Positions 26,700 to 34,318 of a stretch of DNA of 47,000 bases are shown piece by piece. The stretch is taken from positions 17,434-64,433 of the forward strand of contig LXQJ01000054.1 in assembly GCA_001683895.1 (NCBI GenBank). Reading direction: 5' to 3'. The DNA is from Luteimonas sp. ANT-B3E. Lineage in GTDB: Bacteria > Pseudomonadota > Gammaproteobacteria > Xanthomonadales > Xanthomonadaceae. Position numbers and translations under genes: made by a program. Within the stretch, counting starts at the first letter, position 1, and the number at the start of each line of letters is the position of its first letter. The notes under the pieces are model-generated. The model searched no databases. It was not told where the DNA came from and worked only from the letters and a program-made list of their open reading frames with translations.

Positions 26700-27986
26700 T
26701 TACGCGCGATCCCCGGCCGCAGCGACGGCCACCACATCGCCATTGCTACGCGGATCCTGCGCGCCACGCTTTGCCACGATGCCGGTCGCGGTCAACTGGC
26801 CGGTGACGTTGGCGACGGTGGAGAACACGTCGGGGATGGTGTCGACCGCGAGCAGGATGCCGAGGGGCTCGACAGGCAGACCCAGCGACTGCGTCACCGG
26901 CAGGTTGGTCGCCATGAAGCTGACCTGCCCCGGTAGGCCCACCGAGCCCATGCTGATGACGGCAGCCAGCCCGACCGCGACCGCGAGTTGCATCGGCCCC
27001 AGCTCCACACCGTACATCCACGCGATGAAGGTGGCCACGCCCAGGTACTGCACCGGGCTGGTGATGCGGAACAGCGACACCGCCATCGGCAGCACCAGCG
27101 ACGTAACGCGCAACGGATACCCCAGCCGCATGCGTGCGCTGTCGACCATCGCCGGCAGTGACGCCAGCGACGACTGCGTGCTGGCCGCGATGGCCTGCGC
27201 CGGCAGGATGGCGACGGCGAAGCGACGCACGTCCTCGCGCGCGACCACCATGGCGACGACGTAAAGCATCAGCGTTACCGCGATGTACAGCGCGCACAGC
27301 AGCAGGATGTACCAGCCGAGCGCGGCCAGCATGCCGAAGCCCACGCGTGCGCAGACCGCCAGCACCAGCGCGAACACGCCGACCGACGCCGCCCACAGCA
27401 CCCAGCGCACGATCACGATCATGGTGTCGGCGACACCGTGCGTGAACTCCAGCAGCATGCTGCGCCGCTCGGGTGCGACATACGACAGCGCGAAGCCGAC
27501 GAACAGCGAAAACACCACTAGCGGCAGCATTGCGCTGGCCGCCGCCGCCGCGATGGCGTTGCTGGGGATCAGGGTGGCGAACCACTCGCCGAAGTTGGCA
27601 GGCACCGACATCTGCGCATCGGGCACGCTGATCGCGGCGCGGAACGCGTCGACGAGGCCGGGGTCGCGCGGGATCAGCGACAGCAGCGCCGGCGCGGCGA
27701 CCGCGGTGAAGGTCGACGACAGCACCAGCAGCACGACGAACACGGTGATCGCAAGGCGCGCGGTGCGGCCGGACGCCGCGGCGTCGCTGGCGGCGTTGAC
27801 GCCGATGACGACCAGCGCGGCGACGAGCGGGACGACCGTCATCTGCAGGGCGTTGAGCCAGAGCCTGCCGATGGGATGGACCACGTCGGCGACCAGCAGC
27901 GCGGTGGCGGTGTCCCAGTACGCGAGCGAGAGGCCGGCGACGGCACCAAGCACGAGCGCGAGCAGCACGCGGGAGGTCATCGACAT
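26700..27986 (-). CDS. Dicarboxylate/amino acid:cation symporter family, divergent
   Basis: 428 residues, ATG 27986 (AGGAA at 27995-27999). SDF-family fold with about eight membrane helices plus two re-entrant hairpins: ASTQSSLASLP (HP1) and ISMGSVGLPGQVSF (HP2). The family transports dicarboxylates or amino acids with Na+ or H+. Compared with GltPh, the TM7 motif NMDGT is FRITS (306-310), the substrate-binding Arg397 is Ser389 and the Na1 ligand Asp405 is Gln397, while Asp390, Asp394 and Asn401 equivalents remain (VDTIPDVFSTVANVTGQ). Substrate and ion coupling are thus likely different. The gene lies between two inverted 458-bp repeats. Confidence 0.85.
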   Translation of the reverse strand: MSMTSRVLLALVLGAVAGLSLAYWDTATALLVADVVHPIGRLWLNALQMTVVPLVAALVVIGVNAASDAAASGRTARLAITVFVVLLVLSSTFTAVAAPALLSLIPRDPGLVDAFRAAISVPDAQMSVPANFGEWFATLIPSNAIAAAAASAMLPLVVFSLFVGFALSYVAPERRSMLLEFTHGVADTMIVIVRWVLWAASVGVFALVLAVCARVGFGMLAALGWYILLLCALYIAVTLMLYVVAMVVAREDVRRFAVAILPAQAIAASTQSSLASLPAMVDSARMRLGYPLRVTSLVLPMAVSLFRITSPVQYLGVATFIAWMYGVELGPMQLAVAVGLAAVISMGSVGLPGQVSFMATNLPVTQSLGLPVEPLGILLAVDTIPDVFSTVANVTGQLTATGIVAKRGAQDPRSNGDVVAVAAAGDRA

Positions 27987-28106
27987 GCAGCGGGTTCCTG
28001 GAACAGCCGTGGGGATGGGTAATGTCGCATGCACGGAGCTGGATTGGCGGCGCCTGACGAAACTCTGCGAGCACGGTGGCGAGGGTGGCGACGGCGCCGG
28101 CACAGG

Positions 28107-28173
28107 AAACGGCAACGGCAACGGCAACGGCAGTGGCAAGAGCAATAGCAAGAGCAAGAGCAAGAGCAAGAGC
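28107..28173 (+). repeat. Hexanucleotide arrays (GGCAAC and AAGAGC)
   Basis: Three to four GGCAAC units followed by about five AAGAGC-type units directly abut the edge of repeat copy B, upstream of the symporter gene. Likely slippage-prone; coding is not supported. Confidence 0.8.
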
Positions 28174-28627
28174 ACCTTCGGCTGCTTCCGCGGGGGAGGC
28201 AGGTGACGGGGTGCTGCTCCGCCGCTCCGTCGGACCATCCATGGCCCGAGTCGCGGGCGTGGGCCATCCATGGCCCACTCTCCGCAGCACCCCGTCACCC
28301 GCCTCCTGGAAGACTGACGTGGCTTCGGACGATCAGGCGCATTCGCGGCCGCCGGAAGCCTGCGTGCGTCTGGCATTAAAGAAAGCGGTGCATCCGTCGA
28401 GGTCACCGCGCCGCGACGGGGTGCGGGGGTGTCGCGTAAAGGGCACATGGATGTGCCCGCCGGTGAGTCGGCCATGGGTGAGCAAGGGCCGCTTGCGCGG
28501 CACTGCCGCGCGGCCCTTGCGAACGCCCGGCGCGCTGCGCCGGGCTGGACCGGCCGTGAAGCGGACGGGCCGATCGAACCGGGTAGCGATACCCGCGGAC
28601 CGCGACGCGATGGCCCGAAGCCCGGGC
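28170..28627 (-). repeat. 458-bp intergenic repeat, copy B (inverted)
   Basis: The inverted counterpart of 26143-26600, same length, with high but imperfect identity. It has a 20-bp outer stem (28198-28217 with 28284-28303, one mismatch) and shares the GGGCACAT/ATGTGCCC palindrome (28441-28458) and the compound hairpin (28483-28519) with copy A. Both copies have the GCCCGGGC end facing outward. No gene is seen in 27987-28788. Confidence 0.85.
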
Positions 28628-28750
28628 ATTTGCTCTTGCCGTTGACCTTGCCGCTGCTGCTGTTGTTGTTGCTGTTGCTGTTGCTGTTGCTGCTGCCGCT
28701 GCCGCTGCCGCTGCTGCCGCTGCTGTCGCTGCTGTCGCTGCTGTCGCTGT
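28628..28750 (+). repeat. Trinucleotide-rich microsatellite (CTG/TTG/CCG/TCG)
   Basis: About 120 bases of CTG with TTG, CCG and TCG variants next to repeat copy B, partly complementary in sense to the array on its other side. Translated frames give homopolymer-like protein and are not credible. Confidence 0.85.
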
Positions 28751-28788
28751 GCAGCTGCGGCCGATGTGGCGACGGGTCTCGCCGTCGC

Positions 28789-29631
28789 TCAGCGAACCGG
28801 CAGGCGCCACACAGTAGCCAGCCGCGCTAGCTCGGCTTCCGGCAACAGCACGAAGACCGGCCGTTGCGCGGGGTCGAGCCAGCCGAGCAGCGCCTGCATC
28901 GCGGGCTCGGGCATGGCGGTGCAGCCCGCGGTCGCCTGCCCGGGGGTCTGCCAGAGGTGCGCGAAGATGCAGCTGCCCGCGCCGGCGGTGCCGTCGGCGT
29001 TGTGCGCGATCACGAACCCGCGGCGGTAGCGCTGGTCGCCGTCGAGGTGGATGTCGCGGCGCATCGGCTCGGTGGACCCTTCGATCGCGGATGCGCCGAC
29101 CTCGCGCGCGTCGACGATGCGGTTGTAGAGCGGCGATTCGGGTACGTCGATGCACCAGTCGTCGGCGGTCATCGGCTGGTAGCGCAGCGCCGTGGCCTGC
29201 GTGGGCGCGTAGCCGAAGGCTTCGCCGATGGCGAACACCCCGGCCGGCGCGCGGCCGTCGCCTTCGCGCTTCTGTGCGCCGCGCTGCGCCGGGTGCAGGC
29301 CAAGGCCCCACGCCGAGCCGCTGCGGCCGACCGCGACGGTGGCGGGCGCACCGTGCGCAACCCATGTGCCGTCGACGCGCGTGTAGGCCCGCAGCGTGCC
29401 GTCCGTCGCGTCCCAATCAGGGGTGGCGACCAGCACCAGCTGTCGCGTCTCGGCCCAGGTGGCGGCAGGGTCACGGTCGGTGCCGCGGTGGGCGCAGGAC
29501 GTGAGCACCACGCAGGCAACGATGGCGAGCGTCGCGGTTCGCACCCGGTGCGCAATGCGGGCGAGGCGGATCACGCCGCCGCGGCGCGTGCGCGCGGTGG
29601 AGGTGGTGCTGGCGAGGTCGCAGGAAATCAT
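28789..29631 (-). CDS. L,D-transpeptidase (YkuD) family lipoprotein
   Basis: 280 residues, ATG 29631 with GGAG nine bases upstream; GTG 29649 is possible. After a basic leader, ATLAIVACVVLTSC-AH is a lipobox, so the protein is lipid anchored. The catalytic motif lies in IFAHLWQTPGQATAGCTAM (His then GC). YkuD enzymes cross-link peptidoglycan or attach proteins to it. It is 52 bases downstream of the NlpC/P60 gene on the same strand, suggesting a cell-wall operon. Confidence 0.88.
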   Translation of the reverse strand: MISCDLASTTSTARTRRGGVIRLARIAHRVRTATLAIVACVVLTSCAHRGTDRDPAATWAETRQLVLVATPDWDATDGTLRAYTRVDGTWVAHGAPATVAVGRSGSAWGLGLHPAQRGAQKREGDGRAPAGVFAIGEAFGYAPTQATALRYQPMTADDWCIDVPESPLYNRIVDAREVGASAIEGSTEPMRRDIHLDGDQRYRRGFVIAHNADGTAGAGSCIFAHLWQTPGQATAGCTAMPEPAMQALLGWLDPAQRPVFVLLPEAELARLATVWRLPVR

Positions 29632-29683
29632 GCAGGAACTCCGGTGCACGCTGGCGGAGGGGGATGGCGGCCCGCGGCGCCGC

Positions 29684-31090
29684 TCACGGCGCCATCTGCC
29701 GGATCGCGGTCACGTGGTCGGCGATGTCGCGGCCGTCGCCGCCCAGCATCGGCAGCAGCGGCGTCACCACCACGCCATTGAGCGGCGTGCGCACGATGCC
29801 GCCGTCGGCGACGCGGTGGCTCATGCCGGCGACGTCGTGGATGACGTACGGCGCGCCGTCGAGGTGGCCGATGACCAGCATCACGTGCCCGGGGATATGG
29901 ACCAGGTCGCCTACGCGGGTGTCGCGCAGCAGCGCGACGCGGCGCGCGTGGTCGTCGGTGGCGGTGAGGGTGACGCCCGACAGGGCGCGGCTGGTGGCCT
30001 GCGCGCCGGTGTTGCGCGGCATCAGCACGCCGAAGCCGCGGTAGACCTCGCCGACGAAGCCGCTGCAGTCGCGCGCGTTGTAGTCGTGGCCCCAGCCGTA
30101 GCGCTCGCCGAGGAACTTGAACGCCTGCGCGATGATCGCCGTCGAGGTCATCGGCAGGTAGCCCGCGGCCACATCTGCGCTACGCGGCAGCAGCGCTGGC
30201 GCGAACACCAGCGAGCCGTCGGCCGCGCGCGTCGGCAGTTCGATGATGTGCGACGCCAGCGGATGCTGGCCGTTGACGGGTGCGTCCAGAGGCCAGTCGG
30301 CGAGCACCGGGACGCGCACGCCCATCTCCAGCTGCACCGTCGACACCTCGCGCCGCGACGGCGTGAACGCGGTGCTGGCCGACGCGCCGGTGACCACCAG
30401 GTACGGCGCGCGGCGCGCGTACTCGAAGATCGCACGCCTGTCGCCCTGCGCGACGTGGCGCGCTTCGACCCAGCCGGCGTACGTGGCGCTGACGACGAAC
30501 AGCCACGCGCGGTCGCGGCTGGCGTGCGCGATGACCACCGGCGTGCCGGGGAACAGCGCGGTCTCCTGGAAGCGGTCGAGGTCCGTTTCGCCGGGCGTGT
30601 GGAAGACGCGCAGCCGCGTGGGGAACGTGCGCACGTCGGCGCGACGCACCACCATGCCGTGGCGCGTGAACTGGGTCTGCGGGATCTGCGCCAGCGCCAG
30701 GTTGGTGACCAGGCGGTCGAGCTGGCGCTGCGAGCCGGCCTTGCCCGTCTCGTTGTACAGCGTGCGCGTCGGCGGCACCGACAGCGCGCGGATCCAGGCT
30801 TCGACCTGCGTCCGCTCCAGCGTGCCGGGCAGCGCCTCGATGTCGTGGATCGCCGGATCGTCGTCGAGCATGCGCACGTTCTGCTGCGCGACCTGGTCGG
30901 GCTGCAGCAGCACGCGGTCGCGGCGGCCGATGCGGTCGATCCAGAAGGCGGCGTCGAGGTGTTCCGCGGACAGGCCCGGGATGGCGCTGCCGGGGAGGGT
31001 CGGGGCCGTGGCGACGTCGCGCGCCAGCGCCGGCCAAGCGGATAACGACAGCAGCGCGGCGAGCGCAATGGCAGCGGCACGGAAGGACAT
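29684..31090 (-). CDS. SH3-NlpC/P60 family peptidoglycan hydrolase
   Basis: 468 residues, ATG 31090, chosen because a signal peptide starts there (MSFRAAAIALAALLSLSAWPALA); ATG 31120 would add ten residues. The middle has SH3-like segments (VVIAHASRDRAWLFVVSATYAGWVEA). The C-terminal domain has catalytic Cys in ARDCSGFVGEVYRGFGVLMPR and His in HIPGHVMLVIGHLDG. It cleaves peptide stems of peptidoglycan in the periplasm. It is likely co-transcribed with the BON gene upstream (63-base gap) and the transpeptidase downstream. Confidence 0.9.
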   Translation of the reverse strand: MSFRAAAIALAALLSLSAWPALARDVATAPTLPGSAIPGLSAEHLDAAFWIDRIGRRDRVLLQPDQVAQQNVRMLDDDPAIHDIEALPGTLERTQVEAWIRALSVPPTRTLYNETGKAGSQRQLDRLVTNLALAQIPQTQFTRHGMVVRRADVRTFPTRLRVFHTPGETDLDRFQETALFPGTPVVIAHASRDRAWLFVVSATYAGWVEARHVAQGDRRAIFEYARRAPYLVVTGASASTAFTPSRREVSTVQLEMGVRVPVLADWPLDAPVNGQHPLASHIIELPTRAADGSLVFAPALLPRSADVAAGYLPMTSTAIIAQAFKFLGERYGWGHDYNARDCSGFVGEVYRGFGVLMPRNTGAQATSRALSGVTLTATDDHARRVALLRDTRVGDLVHIPGHVMLVIGHLDGAPYVIHDVAGMSHRVADGGIVRTPLNGVVVTPLLPMLGGDGRDIADHVTAIRQMAP

Positions 31091-31153
31091 CACGGACCCA
31101 CGACTCGACGTGTTCCGCATGGTACACAGCCGCCTACGGCGGCGACCGCGGGG

Positions 31154-31804
31154 TCAGTCGATCTGCAGCCGGTTCTCGACGTCACGCGCGCCGACCGCGG
31201 ACCACGCCGCGTCGTGCACCGCCTGGCGCTCCTCCCAGCTGCCGACTTGGCCCTCGATGCGGACGCTGCCGCCATCGCGGACCTCCAGGCGGATGCGACG
31301 CGAGGCGACCGTGGCGTGGCGGCCGATGGCATCGTGGATCCGCTGGCGGATGTCGTCGGGCGACGGATCGGGTGCCAGCATGATGTTGTTGGTCAGGCCG
31401 GTGATGCCCGACAGCCAGCGCAGCGCTGACTCCGCGTTGGCGCGCTGGTAGTGCCACGTGACCTGGCCGTCGAGCGTCAGCCGGCCGTGGTCGGCGGTGA
31501 TGTGCACCGTGCAGTCGTCCCCGAAGGTGCTCCACGCCAGCACCTGCCCCGCACGCCGCGCGAGCTCGTCGTCGCCCACCTGGCGATCAGCCGGTAGCCG
31601 CACCTCGACCAGGTGGATCACCGAGCGCACGCCCCTGACCCGCGCCGCGGTCTCGCCCGCGACGTGGCGTTGGCCGTGGCCGGGTACGTGGCCCTCCAGC
31701 GTGACCACGCCGCGCTCGACCGCCACGGTGATCCACGCGGCGTCGATGGCAGGGTCGAACTCCAGCGCGTCGGTGACGAACTGGCGCAGATCGCGGTCGT
31801 TCAA
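31154..31804 (-). CDS. Triple BON-domain protein
   Basis: 216 residues from TTG 31804, supported by GAGGAGG seven bases upstream. Three BON repeats: VTLEGHVPGHGQRHVAGETAARVRGVRSVIH, LTLDGQVTWHYQRANAESALRWLSGITGLTNN, and VRIEGQVGSWEERQAVHDAAWSAVGARDVEN. No signal peptide is seen, so it is probably cytoplasmic. BON domains bind membranes or ligands under envelope stress. The precise role is unknown. Confidence 0.88.
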   Translation of the reverse strand: MNDRDLRQFVTDALEFDPAIDAAWITVAVERGVVTLEGHVPGHGQRHVAGETAARVRGVRSVIHLVEVRLPADRQVGDDELARRAGQVLAWSTFGDDCTVHITADHGRLTLDGQVTWHYQRANAESALRWLSGITGLTNNIMLAPDPSPDDIRQRIHDAIGRHATVASRRIRLEVRDGGSVRIEGQVGSWEERQAVHDAAWSAVGARDVENRLQID

Positions 31805-32022
31805 GGCGGCCTCCTCGCGGCGCGTCGGCTCCCCCTGGCCGGCCCGTTCGGGAACACGTGGGGAGCGTCGCGGTCAGGCCACGGCGAGGGACTGGAGGCG
31901 GGACGGACGCGGCACCTTCGGTGCAGTCGTGAAAGGCGGGACGCGAAGATGTGGTCGCGGGCCGCCGGCGCCGCGCGCGCGGCGCATTGCGCAAGGCCTG
32001 TCGATGCTGTCGTCGGCGTCGA

Positions 32023-32097
32023 TGGTGGGCGGTGCAGGGTTCGAACCTGCGACCCTTGCCGTGTGAAGGCAATGCTCTACCGCTGAGCTAACCGCCC
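32023..32097 (-). tRNA. tRNA-Val (anticodon CAC)
   Basis: On the minus strand GGGCGGT pairs with ACCGCCC, with discriminator A and encoded CCA. Anticodon arm TTGCC-TTCACAC-GGCAA gives CAC. T arm GCAGGTTCGAACCTGC. It lies between the BON and repeat-protein genes, in a 379-base space otherwise without visible features. Confidence 0.97.
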
Positions 32098-32183
32098 GAT
32101 GTCTCGTGGGTGCCGGACGCCGCAGCGCCCGGGACGAAGTCTACGGGCGCGGGTCGGGGGCGGCAAGCGCAGGTGCGTCGGCC

Positions 32184-33035
32184 TCACTCGAGCTGCGCGC
32201 GGGCGTGGGCGGCGTCCAGCGCCTCCATCGCATCGGCAGGCTTGAGCGAGGCGGCCGTCTCGTAGGCCGCGGCCGCGGCGTCCTCCTCGCGGTCACCGTG
32301 CAGCAGCATCAGCACGTTGCCGTGCTCGATGTGCGCGATCGGCGACTGCGGGGTCAGCTCCAGCGCGGTGGCGATGTGTGCCTGCGCGTGCGCGGCCTTG
32401 GCGCCGTAGGTCAGGCCGCCAACCATCGCGCCGATCTTGGCGATGATCTCGGCGTGGTACAGCGCCAGCGCTGTGTGCGCCTCGGCGTGGCGCGGTATCG
32501 CCTTGACGGTGGTCTCCAGCGCGCTGCGCACCTTGCCGGCGATGCCCTGCTTCAGCGCCCTGGCGATGCTGAGGCCCTGGCTGTAGCGGCCGAGCGCGTA
32601 GGCGAGGCGGTAGTGGCTGTTGGGGTCCTCGGGCAGCGCGGCGACCGCGACTTCCGCGATGGCCGCGGCCTGCTCGAAGCGCTTGAGCTTGGCGGCATCG
32701 TCGTCCACCAAGTGGGTGGCGTGCACGCCGAGGGCCTTGACCGCGACCGAGGCGCCCACCGGTCCCAGCGCCTGGCCGCCCTCGAACGCCGCCTCGAAGT
32801 CGCCGCGATGGAACGCACGCCATGAGTCCTGCAGCGCCGCGGCCAGGGCGTCGGCGTCCATGCCCTCGGGCGCGGACTTGCCGGCGGCCTTGATCAGGGC
32901 CGCGGCGCGCTTGCCATCAGGGAAGGGTTCGCAGTCTCCTGCGTGCAGCCGCGGCCACGCCTTTCTGAGTGCGGCGCCGGTGAGGTCGTCGCCATGGAGG
33001 GCGGCGGGGCAGGGCGCCCAGGAGGACTTGGCCAT
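32184..33035 (-). CDS. Conserved TPR-like helical protein
   Basis: 283 residues from ATG 33035. It is rich in paired helices of TPR type (SHYRLAYALGRYSQGLSIARAL, AEAHTALALYHAEIIAKIGAMVG, SPIAHIEHGNVLMLLHG). No signal peptide or catalytic motif. Reads as a conserved hypothetical protein. It is divergent from the Ku-LigD operon (227 bases apart). Confidence 0.75.
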   Translation of the reverse strand: MAKSSWAPCPAALHGDDLTGAALRKAWPRLHAGDCEPFPDGKRAAALIKAAGKSAPEGMDADALAAALQDSWRAFHRGDFEAAFEGGQALGPVGASVAVKALGVHATHLVDDDAAKLKRFEQAAAIAEVAVAALPEDPNSHYRLAYALGRYSQGLSIARALKQGIAGKVRSALETTVKAIPRHAEAHTALALYHAEIIAKIGAMVGGLTYGAKAAHAQAHIATALELTPQSPIAHIEHGNVLMLLHGDREEDAAAAAYETAASLKPADAMEALDAAHARAQLE

Positions 33036-33262
33036 GCGGTCTATCCCGGTAGCGGAGGGAGCGCGGCGTTGGAGCCGGGCGCGCACGATTCTCCGGGTAC
33101 GCACGATGGCAAGTAAAGCCTCGCCACTGCTTCGACGAGGCATGCGGCTCGATGACCGTCCCGCGGGCTTCACCAGCGACTCACCGCGCCGCTCGTAGCG
33201 TCGGGCGCCCCGACCGACGAGCACGCCGCCATGACCCCTTTCCCCGCTGCCGGGCAACGCTG

Positions 33263-34315
33263 ATGGCGCGCCCGATCTGGACCGGCACGCTGTCGTTCGG
33301 CCTGCTCAACGTACCGGTGTCGCTGATGTCGGGCGAGCGCAAGGTGGACCTCCACTTCCGCATGCTCGACTCGCGCGACAAGAAGCCGGTGCGCTACGAG
33401 CGCGTCAACGCCGAGACCGGCGAGGAAGTGCCGTGGAAGGACATCGTCAAGGCGTTCGAATACGACAAGGGCAGCTACGTCGTGCTGGAACCCGAGGACA
33501 TCAAGTCGGCCGCGCCGGAGAGCCACGAGACGGTGGAGGTGGAAACCTTCATCAATGCCTCGGAGATCCCGCTGCAGTACTTCGAGAAGCCCTACGTGCT
33601 GGCGCCGGCGAAGAAGGCAGAGAAAGGCTATGTGCTGCTGCGCGAGACGCTGAAGGCGACGGGACGCGTCGGCATCGCGCGCGTGGTGATCCGCACCCGC
33701 GAGTACCTGTCGGCGGTGGTGCCGCAGGGCGATGCGCTGCTGCTGCTGCTGCTGCGCTACCCGCAGGAGCTGGTCGACCCCACGGATTACAAGCTTCCCG
33801 AAGGCAACACCGGCGACTACCGCATCAGCGACAAGGAGCTGGCGATGGCGCGCCAGCTGATCGACTCCATGGCCGGTGATTTCCGCCCCGACGACTTCAA
33901 GAACGAGTTCCGCACGCGCCTGGAAAAGGTGATCCGCGACAAGATGCAGGCCGAGGGCACCGTCGCCAAGCCCGACGAGGGCGAGTACGAGGCGCCGGAG
34001 GACACGGCCACCAATGTCGTCGACTTCATGTCGCTGCTGCAGCAGAGCATCAGCAGCAACAGGCGCACGCCGGCGAAGAAGGCAGGCGCCGGCAAGGCGG
34101 GGGAGACCACCGCGAAGGCGGCGAAGGCCACGAAGGCCGCCCGCAAGGCGGCCGGTCCGCCCGCTGCGAAGCAGGCCGCGAAGAAGGCGGCGAAGAAAGG
34201 CGCGCCGAAACCACCTGCGAAGGAAGTCGCCAAGGCGCCCGCGAAGAAGACGACAAAGGCCGCAAAGGCGGCACCACGCCGCGGTGCGTCGGATGGCCTG
34301 CGCAAGGCAGGCTGA
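33263..34315 (+). CDS. ku: Ku homodimeric DNA end-binding protein
   Basis: 350 residues, ATG 33263. N-terminal ARPIWTGTLSFGLLNVPVSLMSGE and the Ku core (DKGSYVVLEPEDIK, VETFINASEIPLQYFEKPYVLAP) are canonical. From about residue 270 the chain becomes a Lys/Ala/Pro tail, an extended basic C-terminus that in some bacterial Ku proteins binds DNA. It binds double-strand ends and recruits LigD, whose gene starts 3 bases downstream. The upstream initiation region is weak for a ribosome-binding site. Confidence 0.96.
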   Translation: MARPIWTGTLSFGLLNVPVSLMSGERKVDLHFRMLDSRDKKPVRYERVNAETGEEVPWKDIVKAFEYDKGSYVVLEPEDIKSAAPESHETVEVETFINASEIPLQYFEKPYVLAPAKKAEKGYVLLRETLKATGRVGIARVVIRTREYLSAVVPQGDALLLLLLRYPQELVDPTDYKLPEGNTGDYRISDKELAMARQLIDSMAGDFRPDDFKNEFRTRLEKVIRDKMQAEGTVAKPDEGEYEAPEDTATNVVDFMSLLQQSISSNRRTPAKKAGAGKAGETTAKAAKATKAARKAAGPPAAKQAAKKAAKKGAPKPPAKEVAKAPAKKTTKAAKAAPRRGASDGLRKAG

Positions 34316-34318
34316 CCG

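Noticed and set aside
28107-28750. Repeat arrays considered as a CRISPR
   Set aside because: Units are 3-6 bases with no spacers.
28403-29416. 337-codon minus frame with long Ala/Thr runs
   Set aside because: It runs from the antisense frame of the L,D-transpeptidase gene through the microsatellite into repeat copy B; not a gene.
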